Below are positions 1-7,030 of a DNA stretch of 64,000 nucleotides, piece after piece. The stretch covers positions 1-64,000 of the forward strand of contig DASRFG010000002.1 of the NCBI GenBank assembly GCA_035651655.1, read 5' to 3'. This stretch comes from Terriglobales bacterium (GTDB lineage: Bacteria > Acidobacteriota > Terriglobia > Terriglobales > Acidobacteriaceae). The notes under the pieces were generated by a model. That model had not been told where the DNA came from. It searched no databases and worked only from the letters and a program-made list of their open reading frames with translations. Numbering within the stretch: position 1 is the first letter of the stretch; each line of letters begins with the position of its first letter. The position numbers and the translations under genes were made by a program.

Positions 1-1
1 C

Positions 2-145
2 AAGACCAGCAAGCGCGGACTGGCCGCTCACACCGCCATCCGCTCCGTCTGCCCCAGCGTGGACAAAGACCGCGCGATGTCAGGCGATTTCGAACGTCTC
101 TCCAAGCTGATCGCCAGCGGAAAAGTGGCCGAAGCGTTGCGATAA
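2..145 (+). CDS. C-terminal end of a histidine ammonia-lyase-like protein (5' truncated)
   Basis: The frame is open from the left edge to a TAA at 143-145 and gives 47 residues. It contains the stretch AHTAIRSVCPSVDKDR followed by MSGDFERL. This resembles the C-terminal helix of the aromatic amino acid ammonia-lyase family, where a conserved Arg and an 'xDRxLSxDI' segment sit close to the end. In that family HutH removes ammonia from histidine to give urocanate. The active-site MIO tripeptide lies outside the window, so substrate and activity cannot be judged. Adenylosuccinate or argininosuccinate lyase is a less likely alternative. Confidence 0.5.
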   Translation, partial: KTSKRGLAAHTAIRSVCPSVDKDRAMSGDFERLSKLIASGKVAEALR

Positions 146-189
146 ATCTGCCGTGCTGAGGATGGCCGGTGGCCCGACCATAAATTAGA

Positions 190-727
190 TCTTCCGAGAT
201 CCAAATGCTGCCAGTTAGCTTCAACGCCCTTGCTCAGGATGACCGGCGGACCAGGAATCAGATCTTCCGCGATCCCACAAATATACCCACAACTGGAATC
301 CAGCCCCGCCAAGGAGGAACAACCGTAAGGGCAATTGGGAGCGAGATCTTCCGAGACCCGCTAATGAACGAGATCTTCCGAGGCCGCTAATGAGCGAGAT
401 CTTCGAGACCCGCTAATGAGCGAGATGTTACGAAGGCCCGCTAATGAACGAGATCTTCCGAGATCGCACAAGGCGGGAACAACCGAGAACCAGCCCCGGA
501 GGGGCCCACAACCGTAAGGGCAACCGGGAACGAGATCTCCCGAGACCCGCTAATGAGCGAGATGTTACGGGACCCGCTAATGAACGAGATCTTCCGAGAT
601 CGCACAAGGCGGGAACAACCGAAACCAGCCCCGCAAGGGGCGGAACAGCTTTTAGCCCAGCGCGTAAGCGCTGGGAACGCGTCCCCCAGAAAGTTGGTGA
701 GCCCCGGAGGGGCGACACAAAAAGGCC
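190..727 (+). repeat. Repeat array R1, left arm of an inverted pair
   Basis: About 540 bp are built from variants of a short unit, CGAGATCTTCCGAGACCCG followed by CTAATGAA. It alternates with a sister unit carrying GAGATGTTACG and with spacers rich in AACCAGCCCCG, GGAACAACCG and CCGTAAGGGCAAC. The inner end (about 640-722) is a distinct block with an AGCGCGTAAGCGCTGGG hairpin and a GAGCCCCGGAGGGGC palindrome. The same elements return in opposite orientation at 2110-2700. Short ORFs run through the array, but the repeats fall into different frames, so it is read as non-coding. The family resembles dispersed intergenic repeats of soil bacteria, but it was not matched to a named element. Confidence 0.85.
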
Positions 728-745
728 GGAGCTTTCGCTCCGGCC
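719..745 (-). terminator. Rho-independent terminator of the XRE regulator gene
   Basis: Read on the minus strand this is a 9-bp GC stem (GGCCGGAGC / GCTCCGGCC) closed by a GAAA tetraloop and followed by TTTTT. It lies about 55 bp beyond the stop codon at 801. A second perfect hairpin (CGCGGACA / TGTCCGCG, 780-799) sits between the stop and this terminator. Confidence 0.75.
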
Positions 746-800
746 CGGCTGGCGTTGCGCCCGGATTAAATTCATGTAGCGCGGACACTCCTGTCCGCGA

Positions 801-1340
801 CTAGGAACTCCTTCTCGGCCTTAACGTCAAATCGCGCACCTGTGCAAGCACGCTATTGAGCTGCATCGCGCTCAGCTTCGAAAGAAACGGCAACATCTCT
901 GCTATAAAGTTGTCTTCGATCAGCTCGCGGATCTCCTCCTGGCGTGTGCGTTCGCCGCCATTGAGCAGGTCGGGGACGGTGACCTCGAGGGCACGCGCCA
1001 GCCGCTCCAGCGACGAAAGCGTCGGCGTGGCCTTCTCGTTCTCGATTTTTGAGACGTAGGTCCGCGGCACGTTCATGCGTAGCGCCAGTTGCCGTTGGCT
1101 GAGCCCATTCCGGTGCCGTAACGACCGAATCGACGATGCCAGCTGCAGGTGTCCTGGCAGGTTGCTGCGGCACGGCGGCGCGATTGCCGGTTCTGGCATG
1201 GCCGCGATTTCCGGCTCCGGCTCGTCCAGCGATATATGGCAGCGCCGGCACAGGTGATTGTTGGTTAGGAATTGGACTAAGTGGCAGCGGTCGCATCTCA
1301 CTACTTCCCGTGAATCTACGGGAGCGAGTGTTGTGGCCAT
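801..1340 (-). CDS. XRE-family transcriptional regulator with N-terminal zinc ribbon
   Basis: 179 residues. The N-terminus has two CxxC pairs (Cys16/Cys19 and Cys31/Cys34, RCDRCH and LCRRCH), which suggest a small zinc ribbon. A linker of about 30 residues rich in Pro, Glu and Ala follows. Residues about 68-124 form a Cro/C1-type helix-turn-helix (IRSLRHRNGLSQRQLALRM, then VPRTYVSKIENEKATPTLSSL), which should bind an operator as a dimer. The last 50 residues are helical with no recognised domain. The gene is divergent from the HD-domain gene, with 144 bp between the two start codons, and ends at a strong terminator. Regulation of itself and of the divergent gene is a reasonable inference. Confidence 0.85.
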   Translation of the reverse strand: MATTLAPVDSREVVRCDRCHLVQFLTNNHLCRRCHISLDEPEPEIAAMPEPAIAPPCRSNLPGHLQLASSIRSLRHRNGLSQRQLALRMNVPRTYVSKIENEKATPTLSSLERLARALEVTVPDLLNGGERTRQEEIRELIEDNFIAEMLPFLSKLSAMQLNSVLAQVRDLTLRPRRSS

Positions 1341-1462
1341 CTGGGGTTGGGAGGTGCCAGAGCAGGCACTTGCACCAACTACTGTTCAATTGCTGAGCCG
1401 TAATTTGCGGTATAGCAGCAGCACTGTCAAGACAATTTTCGGTGGAAAACATAATTGAATCC

Positions 1463-1468
1463 TATAAT
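1463..1468 (+). promoter_or_regulatory. Candidate -10 element (TATAAT) of the HD-domain gene
   Basis: A perfect TATAAT lies in the divergent intergenic region 1341-1484. A transcript started from it would begin about ten bases before the ATG at 1485, which argues against the TTG at 1455 as start. No good -35 hexamer lies 17 bp upstream, so the call rests on the -10 alone. Confidence 0.35.
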
Positions 1469-1484
1469 TCCGGAAAAAACGCCC

Positions 1485-2102
1485 ATGAAAACCGGAGAAA
1501 ACCCGGAGAAGCTCGTCACCGATCGCAACGCCGCCTGGTGTTTACTAACTGAGTTCACCCAGTCGGAAAGTTTGCGCAAGCACGCTCTGGCCGTCGAGGC
1601 CTGCATGCGCGCCTACGCTCGCCACTTCAACGAGGACGAAGCCAAGTGGGCGGTAGTCGGCCTGATTCACGATTTCGACTACGAACGCTATCCCAGCCTC
1701 CAGGACCATCCTTTCAAAGGCAGCGAAATCCTCAAAGAGCGCGGCTACCCCGAGGAAATCCGCAACGCCATTCTTTCCCACGCCGACTACAGCGGCGTCC
1801 CGCGCCAGACCGATCTCGAAAAGGCCCTCTTTGCCTGCGACGAGCTTGCCGGATTCATCACCGCCATCACGCTGGTCAAGCCAAGCAAGTCGCTGGCCGA
1901 GGTGGACGCGCGCTCGGTCCGCAAAAAGATGAAGGACAGAGCCTTCGCTCGTAGCGTCAACCGTGACGACATCACCCGCGGCGCCGCCGAATTGGGCATT
2001 GACCTCGACCAGCACATCACCACCTGCATTGACGCAATGAAGACCATCGCCGGCGAGTTGGGCCTGGACGGCAGCGCGGCAACGCCGGCGGAATCGGCGT
2101 GA
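1485..2102 (+). CDS. HD-domain (HDIG-type) metal-dependent phosphohydrolase
   Basis: 205 residues from ATG 1485; a TTG at 1455 would add ten. Residues about 30-110 carry the HD-superfamily pattern: a first His in LRKHALAVEACM, the HD pair in VVGLIHDFDYERYP, then HPFKGSEILKERGYP and the conserved ILSHADYSG. Such His/Asp sets bind divalent metal and hydrolyse phosphomonoester or phosphodiester bonds. The substrate cannot be told from sequence. Homologues of this size are usually annotated as HDIG-domain proteins. No membrane segment or signal peptide is seen, so it should be cytoplasmic. The gene and its divergent XRE neighbour lie between two repeat arrays in inverted orientation. Confidence 0.85.
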   Translation: MKTGENPEKLVTDRNAAWCLLTEFTQSESLRKHALAVEACMRAYARHFNEDEAKWAVVGLIHDFDYERYPSLQDHPFKGSEILKERGYPEEIRNAILSHADYSGVPRQTDLEKALFACDELAGFITAITLVKPSKSLAEVDARSVRKKMKDRAFARSVNRDDITRGAAELGIDLDQHITTCIDAMKTIAGELGLDGSAATPAESA

Positions 2103-2109
2103 TGGCTGT

Positions 2110-2700
2110 GCGGGCAGTTTTGTGTCGCCCCTCCGGGGCTCACCAACTTTCTGGGGGACGCGTACCCAGCGCTCACGCGCTGGGCTAAAAGCTGTTCCGC
2201 CCCTCCGGGGCTGGATTTATCGGTTGTTCCCGCCTTGTGCGATCTAGGAAGATCTCGTTCATTAGCGGGTCCCGTAACATCTCGCTCATTAGCGGGCCTC
2301 AGAAGATCTCGTTCCGGTTGCCCTTAAGGTTGTTCCTCCCTCCGGGGCTGGTTCTCGGTTGTTCCCGACTTGTGCGATTTCGGAAGATCTCGTTCATTAG
2401 CGGGTCTCGTAACATCTCGCTCATTAGCGGGCCTCGGAAGATCTCGTTCCGGTTGCCCTTACGGTTGTTCCTCCCTGCGGGGCTGGTTCTGGGTTGTTCC
2501 TCCCTCCGGGGCTGGTTCTCGGTTGTTCCCGACTTGTGCGATCTCGGAAGATCTCGTTCATGATCGGGTCTTGTAACATCTCGCTCATTAGCGGACCTCG
2601 GAAGATCTCGTTCTCGATTGCCCTTACGGTTGTTCCGCCCCTGCGGGGCTGGCTTCGGTTGTTGCCGCCTTGTGCGATCTCGGAAGATCTCGTTCATGAT
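2110..2700 (-). repeat. Repeat array R2, right arm of the inverted pair
   Basis: About 590 bp of the same units as R1 but on the opposite strand. The inner end (2118-2212) is close to the reverse complement of R1 640-722, including the CCCAGCGCTCACGCGCTGGG hairpin. The array runs outwards with at least three higher-order blocks, each holding one GATGTTACG-type unit and two GATCTTCCG-type units separated by GCCCTTACGGTTGTTCC spacers. R1 and R2 therefore bracket 1.4 kb. No transposase, target duplication or attachment site was found. Confidence 0.85.
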
Positions 2701-2787
2701 CGGCTAGCGCTTGTGTCACGTCTCGACGAACGGTTTGCGGAGGCTGGCGGTCTGAATCCGCAGCGAGTCCGGCAACATCTCTAGGTC

Positions 2788-3867
2788 ATGGATATTGAAG
2801 TTCTGAGCCTAGATGATTCTGTTCTAAATTCTTCACCGCTGGCTGGCGAGACGCCGGAGTTGAATGGTGGCGCGCCGAGCGGCACGTCGAGTATTAATAC
2901 CCGCGACAACTCTGCCGAGCTGCTGGATGCCTATTCGCAGGCGGTGGTGAGCGCCGCGGAGCACGTTAGTCCGTCGGTGGTGAATATTGAGGTGCGGCAT
3001 CGGGTGACGGGCCGGCGCGGTCAGGGCGGTGAGGCGCGGGGCGGAGGCTCCGGGTTTATCTTCACGCCGGACGGGCTGATCGTGACCAACAGCCACGTGG
3101 TGCATGGCGCGAGCCGGATCGAGGTCTCGCTGAATGATGGCCGGCGCCTCCCTGCAGTGCTGGTTGGCGATGATCCCGCGACCGACCTGGCAGTGATCAG
3201 CATTGATGCGCCGACGCTGGTGGCGACGCCGCTGGGTGACTCGCAGCAGATTCGCGTAGGCCAGCTGGTGATCGCGATTGGCAATCCGTACGGGTTTCAA
3301 TACTCGGTGACCGCTGGCGTGGTGAGCGCGTTGGGAAGATCTCTGCGCTCACGGTCTGGTCGGCTGATTGACGATGTGATTCAGACCGACGCAGCCTTGA
3401 ATCCGGGAAACTCGGGTGGGCCACTGGTGAGCGCGGCGGGCCACGTGGTGGGGGTGAACACGGCGACCATCCTGCCGGCACAGGGCATCTGCTTTGCGAT
3501 TGGGATCAACACGGCGAAGTTCGTGGCCAGCCGGCTGCTTCGGGATGGCCGCATCCGGCGTAGCTACATTGGCGTGGTGGCGCAGACAGTGCCGCTGCCG
3601 CGGCGCCTGGCGCGGTATCACGGGCTCACACAGGAAGGCGGGATCGTGGTGGTGTCGGTTGAACCGGGCAGCCCGGCGGAACGGGCGCGGCTGCACGACG
3701 GCGACCTGGTAGTCGCTATAGACGGTCAGGCGATCGCCGGCGTTGACGATCTGCATCGCTTACTGACGGAGACACGCGTGGGAATTCGGGCGCTTGTCAC
3801 GGTCCTGCGCGGCCCCCAAAAACTGGAACTGGAGATCGTGCCGGAGGAAGCCCGGGAGGCACAGTGA
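2788..3867 (+). CDS. HtrA/DegP-like trypsin-type serine protease with one PDZ domain
   Basis: 359 residues. A trypsin-like domain (about 45-250) has the full catalytic triad: His103 in TNSHVVHGA, Asp133 in DPATDLAVI and Ser209 in NPGNSGGPLV. One PDZ domain follows (about 258-352, with GGIVVVSVEPGSPAERA and DGDLVVAIDG). HtrA proteases normally act in protein quality control in the periplasm. This one has no signal peptide or N-terminal membrane segment: the first 40 residues are polar and Ser/Asn-rich. A cytoplasmic location, or an unrecognised export route, is therefore inferred. Its 5' flank is the repeat array, and the uppS-cdsA-dxr-rseP-ispG block starts 95 bp after its stop. Confidence 0.92.
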   Translation: MDIEVLSLDDSVLNSSPLAGETPELNGGAPSGTSSINTRDNSAELLDAYSQAVVSAAEHVSPSVVNIEVRHRVTGRRGQGGEARGGGSGFIFTPDGLIVTNSHVVHGASRIEVSLNDGRRLPAVLVGDDPATDLAVISIDAPTLVATPLGDSQQIRVGQLVIAIGNPYGFQYSVTAGVVSALGRSLRSRSGRLIDDVIQTDAALNPGNSGGPLVSAAGHVVGVNTATILPAQGICFAIGINTAKFVASRLLRDGRIRRSYIGVVAQTVPLPRRLARYHGLTQEGGIVVVSVEPGSPAERARLHDGDLVVAIDGQAIAGVDDLHRLLTETRVGIRALVTVLRGPQKLELEIVPEEAREAQ

Positions 3868-3962
3868 TCGACCGCTGGTCTGCGGGCAGGCGCGTAACCT
3901 GCTGATTCATTGCAAGAAGCGCAGGTGTATGCTAGGGTCGAGAGCAGTAGAGGTAACGATCG

Positions 3963-4781
3963 TTGCACGTGAAAGTGCCTGCCGGCCTGGACCGCAAGGA
4001 AGCGGAAATCTACCTTCGGCTTGACCCAGAACGGCTCCCACAACATATCGCCATCATTATGGACGGCAATGGGCGATGGGCCCATCGGCGGCACCTGCCG
4101 CGGATCGCGGGCCATCGCGCCGGGGTTGCTGCGGTACGTTCCACGATAGAGACAGCGGCACGAGTCCACCTGCCTGCCCTGACGCTTTACGCATTCTCCG
4201 AAGAAAACTGGAAGCGGCGGCCGCGGACAGAAGTGATGTTTCTGATGCGGCTGTTGCAGCGATACCTAAGGCAAGAAGTACCTACCCTTAATAAGAACAA
4301 TATCCGGCTGGAATACATAGGTCGGCAGCATGAGCTCGCGCCGGAAGTGCAGGACCGCATGCAGTGGGCGCGTGAAGCGACTGCACACAATACCGGCATG
4401 GTGCTGACGCTGGCGTTGAACTACAGCGCACGCTCCGAACTGGTGGACGCCTTCAACGCCATGGTGCAGGCAGCTGCGAGTAACGGCGGCATAAAACACT
4501 TGCAAATTGATGAGCAGGCGGTCTCGCGGCATCTTTACACGCGACACTTGCCCGATCCTGATCTGGTGATCCGCACCAGCGGCGAGATGCGGCTCAGCAA
4601 CTTTTTACTCTGGCAGCTCGCCTATGCAGAAATTTACGTGACTCCTACGCTGTGGCCTGATTTCCGCGGCCAGCACCTGCTGGAGGCGATAGCGGAATAT
4701 CAGAACCGTGAGCGGCGCTACGGCGGCTTGGGCAATGCGCACTCCAAAGGCACATTGACCGCCTCAACAAATGGATCGTAA
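3963..4781 (+). CDS. uppS: Isoprenyl (undecaprenyl) diphosphate synthase
   Basis: 272 residues. The cis-prenyltransferase signature IAIIMDGNGRWA carries the catalytic Asp34. LYAFSEENWKRR and the C-terminal DPDLVIRTSGEMRLSNFLLW are also typical. The enzyme condenses isopentenyl diphosphate onto farnesyl diphosphate to make the C55 lipid carrier for peptidoglycan and O-antigen. The TTG start at 3963 sits nine bases after AGAGG; a GTG at 3969 is an alternative. It is followed nine bases later by cdsA, and the MEP-pathway genes dxr and ispG lie further downstream, so precursor supply and use are encoded together. Confidence 0.96.
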   Translation: MHVKVPAGLDRKEAEIYLRLDPERLPQHIAIIMDGNGRWAHRRHLPRIAGHRAGVAAVRSTIETAARVHLPALTLYAFSEENWKRRPRTEVMFLMRLLQRYLRQEVPTLNKNNIRLEYIGRQHELAPEVQDRMQWAREATAHNTGMVLTLALNYSARSELVDAFNAMVQAAASNGGIKHLQIDEQAVSRHLYTRHLPDPDLVIRTSGEMRLSNFLLWQLAYAEIYVTPTLWPDFRGQHLLEAIAEYQNRERRYGGLGNAHSKGTLTASTNGS

Positions 4782-4790
4782 CCGGGACGC

Positions 4791-5684
4791 ATGAAGCGCG
4801 TCGCCACGGCCGTGGTCCTGATCCCTGTAGTTTTACTTCTTGTGCTGCGGGCGCCGGTTCCGCTGCTGGCCGTGGTAGTGGCAGTTGTGGCTCTACTGAG
4901 CACGCGTGAATTTCTGCAGCTTTCCCAGGGCTACGGGGTGACACCGTTCTGGAATGCCACCTACATTTATGTGGCGCTGCTGTTTCTGTTTCTCGCTCTG
5001 AATCCGCTAAGCGGAACGCCGTTGCTCGCCACCAGCACCTTTATTTATACGACCGCGTTTGCCGCCGGGTTGGCGCCGTTCGTATTCCTGGTTATCGGAA
5101 TGCTGCGAGAGAATTTGTCCACATCCCTGCCGGCAGCAGCGGCCTCGGTGTTTGGCTTCTGTTACGTCGCGCTTCCGCTGGCGTTTCTGGTGCAGGTTCG
5201 GCAGCAATGGGCAGGAGCGATCCTGCTGGTTTATGTGCTGCTGGTGGTTTGGGCGGGAGATACATTCGCGTATTACATCGGCCGCGGGTTGGGAAGGCAT
5301 TTGATGTCGCCGAGGGTCAGTCCGAAAAAGACCTGGGAAGGCGCGTTTGGTTCGATGCTTGGCAGTCTGCTGGTGGGTGGGCTGTTTCTGATGCACGCAC
5401 AACCGATCAGCCTCTGGCTTTTGCAGGCGCACCTGATTGAGCGTAGGGACGGTTTTTTTGCGCTGGAGCGGCCTGCGCTGGCGCCGATCCTGTTATTGAC
5501 TGCTGTGATTAATGTAGCTGCGCAACTTGGAGATCTGGTGGAGTCGCTAATCAAACGTGGCGCAGGTGTTAAAGATTCCGGAACACTGTTGCCCGGTCAT
5601 GGCGGGATGTTGGACCGCATTGATGCACTGCTCTTTGCGGCCCCGGTGCTGTGGTACTATGCGGCCTGGCGCGTCATGTCTTAA
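4791..5684 (+). CDS. cdsA: Phosphatidate cytidylyltransferase
   Basis: 297 residues with about eight hydrophobic helices. The C-terminal CDP-diglyceride synthase signature is complete: SPKKTWEGAFGSMLGSLL near residues 178-195, then DLVESLIKRGAGVKDSG and LPGHGGMLDRIDALLFAAP. The enzyme makes CDP-diacylglycerol from CTP and phosphatidic acid at the inner membrane, which feeds phospholipid synthesis. It starts nine bases after the uppS stop and shares its operon. No anomaly was seen in length or motifs. Confidence 0.96.
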   Translation: MKRVATAVVLIPVVLLLVLRAPVPLLAVVVAVVALLSTREFLQLSQGYGVTPFWNATYIYVALLFLFLALNPLSGTPLLATSTFIYTTAFAAGLAPFVFLVIGMLRENLSTSLPAAAASVFGFCYVALPLAFLVQVRQQWAGAILLVYVLLVVWAGDTFAYYIGRGLGRHLMSPRVSPKKTWEGAFGSMLGSLLVGGLFLMHAQPISLWLLQAHLIERRDGFFALERPALAPILLLTAVINVAAQLGDLVESLIKRGAGVKDSGTLLPGHGGMLDRIDALLFAAPVLWYYAAWRVMS

Positions 5685-5777
5685 ATCAATGACGCGATCC
5701 TGTTGAAACCATTTAGTCATCGGACATTTTAGTCATTGAACGATTCGTCTCGCTGCCGCGACCTGTGAGTCCTCAAA

Positions 5778-5800
5778 TGACTCAATTTCTAACTGAGTCA
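5778..5800. promoter_or_regulatory. Inverted repeat upstream of dxr
   Basis: TGACTCA (5778-5784) and TGAGTCA (5794-5800) are exact inverted copies separated by nine bases, ending eight bases before the dxr ATG. Related AGTCAT/TGAGTC pieces occur through the 124-bp gap after cdsA. It could be an operator or an mRNA hairpin near the start codon. No terminator-like T-run follows it. Confidence 0.35.
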
Positions 5801-5808
5801 ATCACTCA

Positions 5809-7020
5809 ATGAAACGAATTGCCATTCTGGGCTCGACGGGTTCCATCGGGCGCAGCACCCTCAGCGTTGTGGAGAGCTATCCGGAGCGTTTTAGTGTGGT
5901 CGGGTTGGCAGCCGGCCGAAACCTTGAATCGGTGTACGAGCAGGCAAAACGATGGAAGCCAAAAATTGTTTCCCTGGCGAGTGAGGCCGACGCTCAACAG
6001 CTTCACTCCCGATTCAAGCGCGATGGACTAAGTATTGAAGTCGTGCACGGTCCGGTGGGCAACGTACGCGTGGCCACGCACCCTGAAGTAGATTTTGTGG
6101 TCAGCGCTATTGTTGGTGTAGGCGGCCTGGAAGCAACCTACGAGGCAGTGAAGGCGGCTAAGTCGGTTGGTCTGGCCAACAAAGAGTGCCTGGTGGCTGC
6201 GGGTGAGTTACTGGTCGCTGAAGCGCGACGCCAGGGCAAGCCGCTGTTGCCGATCGACAGCGAGCACAATGCCATTCATCAATGCCTGCGCGGCGGTCGC
6301 CTCGAGGAGGTGGAGCGGATCTGGTTGACCGCTTCGGGCGGACCGTTTCTGAATACGCCCAAATCAGCCTTTGCTTCAATCACAGTGGAGCAGGCACTCA
6401 ACCATCCCACTTGGAAAATGGGGCAGCGGATCACGATTGATTCCGCAACCCTAATGAACAAGGGTTTTGAAGTTATCGAAGCTTGCCATTTATTTGCTAT
6501 TCCGCCGCAGAAGGTGCAAGTGATCGTGCACCCCCAATCCACGATCCACTCCATGGTGGAATTTGTGGATGGCAGCATCCTGGCGCAGTTCTCGGTGACC
6601 GATATGCGCCTGCCGATCCTCTACGCTTTGACCTACCCGGAGCGTATACCTTCGGAATTCCGCTTCCCGGTCATGGACTTGCGACACCTGGACTTCAGCC
6701 CACCTGACCTGAAAAAATTTCCTTGCCTGAGCCTCGCGTATGAGGCGGCGGAGGCCGGAGGCTCGCTGCCGATCGCCCTGAATGCGGCCGATGAGATAGC
6801 GGTGGGGGCTTTCCTGGAGGGGAGCATCCGTTTTGACAAGATTCCCGAGGTGATTCAGGCGGTACTAAGTGAAACTGAAAGACGGAATCCTGAATCTATT
6901 AAAGAGGTATTATTAACGGACGCAGAGGCGCGCCGGACCGCCCAACAATTGGTGCAGCGCCTGAGCCGCAGCACATCCCTCATGCCGCGGACCGCTTCGG
7001 CAATCCGACACGGAGAGTAA
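5809..7020 (+). CDS. dxr: 1-deoxy-D-xylulose 5-phosphate reductoisomerase
   Basis: 403 residues. The N-terminal NADPH-binding motif ILGSTGSIGRSTL, the metal-binding segment PIDSEHNAIHQCL with its Asp and Glu, and the conserved LTASGGPF and MGQRITIDSATLMNKGFEVIEA blocks identify it. It converts DXP to 2-C-methyl-D-erythritol 4-phosphate, the first committed step of the MEP isoprenoid pathway. Length is normal for the family. The spacing of 10 bp to rseP downstream suggests cotranscription. Confidence 0.97.
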   Translation: MKRIAILGSTGSIGRSTLSVVESYPERFSVVGLAAGRNLESVYEQAKRWKPKIVSLASEADAQQLHSRFKRDGLSIEVVHGPVGNVRVATHPEVDFVVSAIVGVGGLEATYEAVKAAKSVGLANKECLVAAGELLVAEARRQGKPLLPIDSEHNAIHQCLRGGRLEEVERIWLTASGGPFLNTPKSAFASITVEQALNHPTWKMGQRITIDSATLMNKGFEVIEACHLFAIPPQKVQVIVHPQSTIHSMVEFVDGSILAQFSVTDMRLPILYALTYPERIPSEFRFPVMDLRHLDFSPPDLKKFPCLSLAYEAAEAGGSLPIALNAADEIAVGAFLEGSIRFDKIPEVIQAVLSETERRNPESIKEVLLTDAEARRTAQQLVQRLSRSTSLMPRTASAIRHGE

Positions 7021-7030
7021 CTTCCAACTT

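Noticed and set aside
2299-2697. ORF of 132 codons in array R2, and similar ORFs in R1 (for example 444-779)
   Set aside because: The peptide is made of the DNA repeat read in shifting frames (NEIFRD against ERDLPR); it is better explained as repeat sequence.
190-2700. CRISPR array
   Set aside because: Spacers are themselves repeated and unit lengths vary; no cas genes are present.
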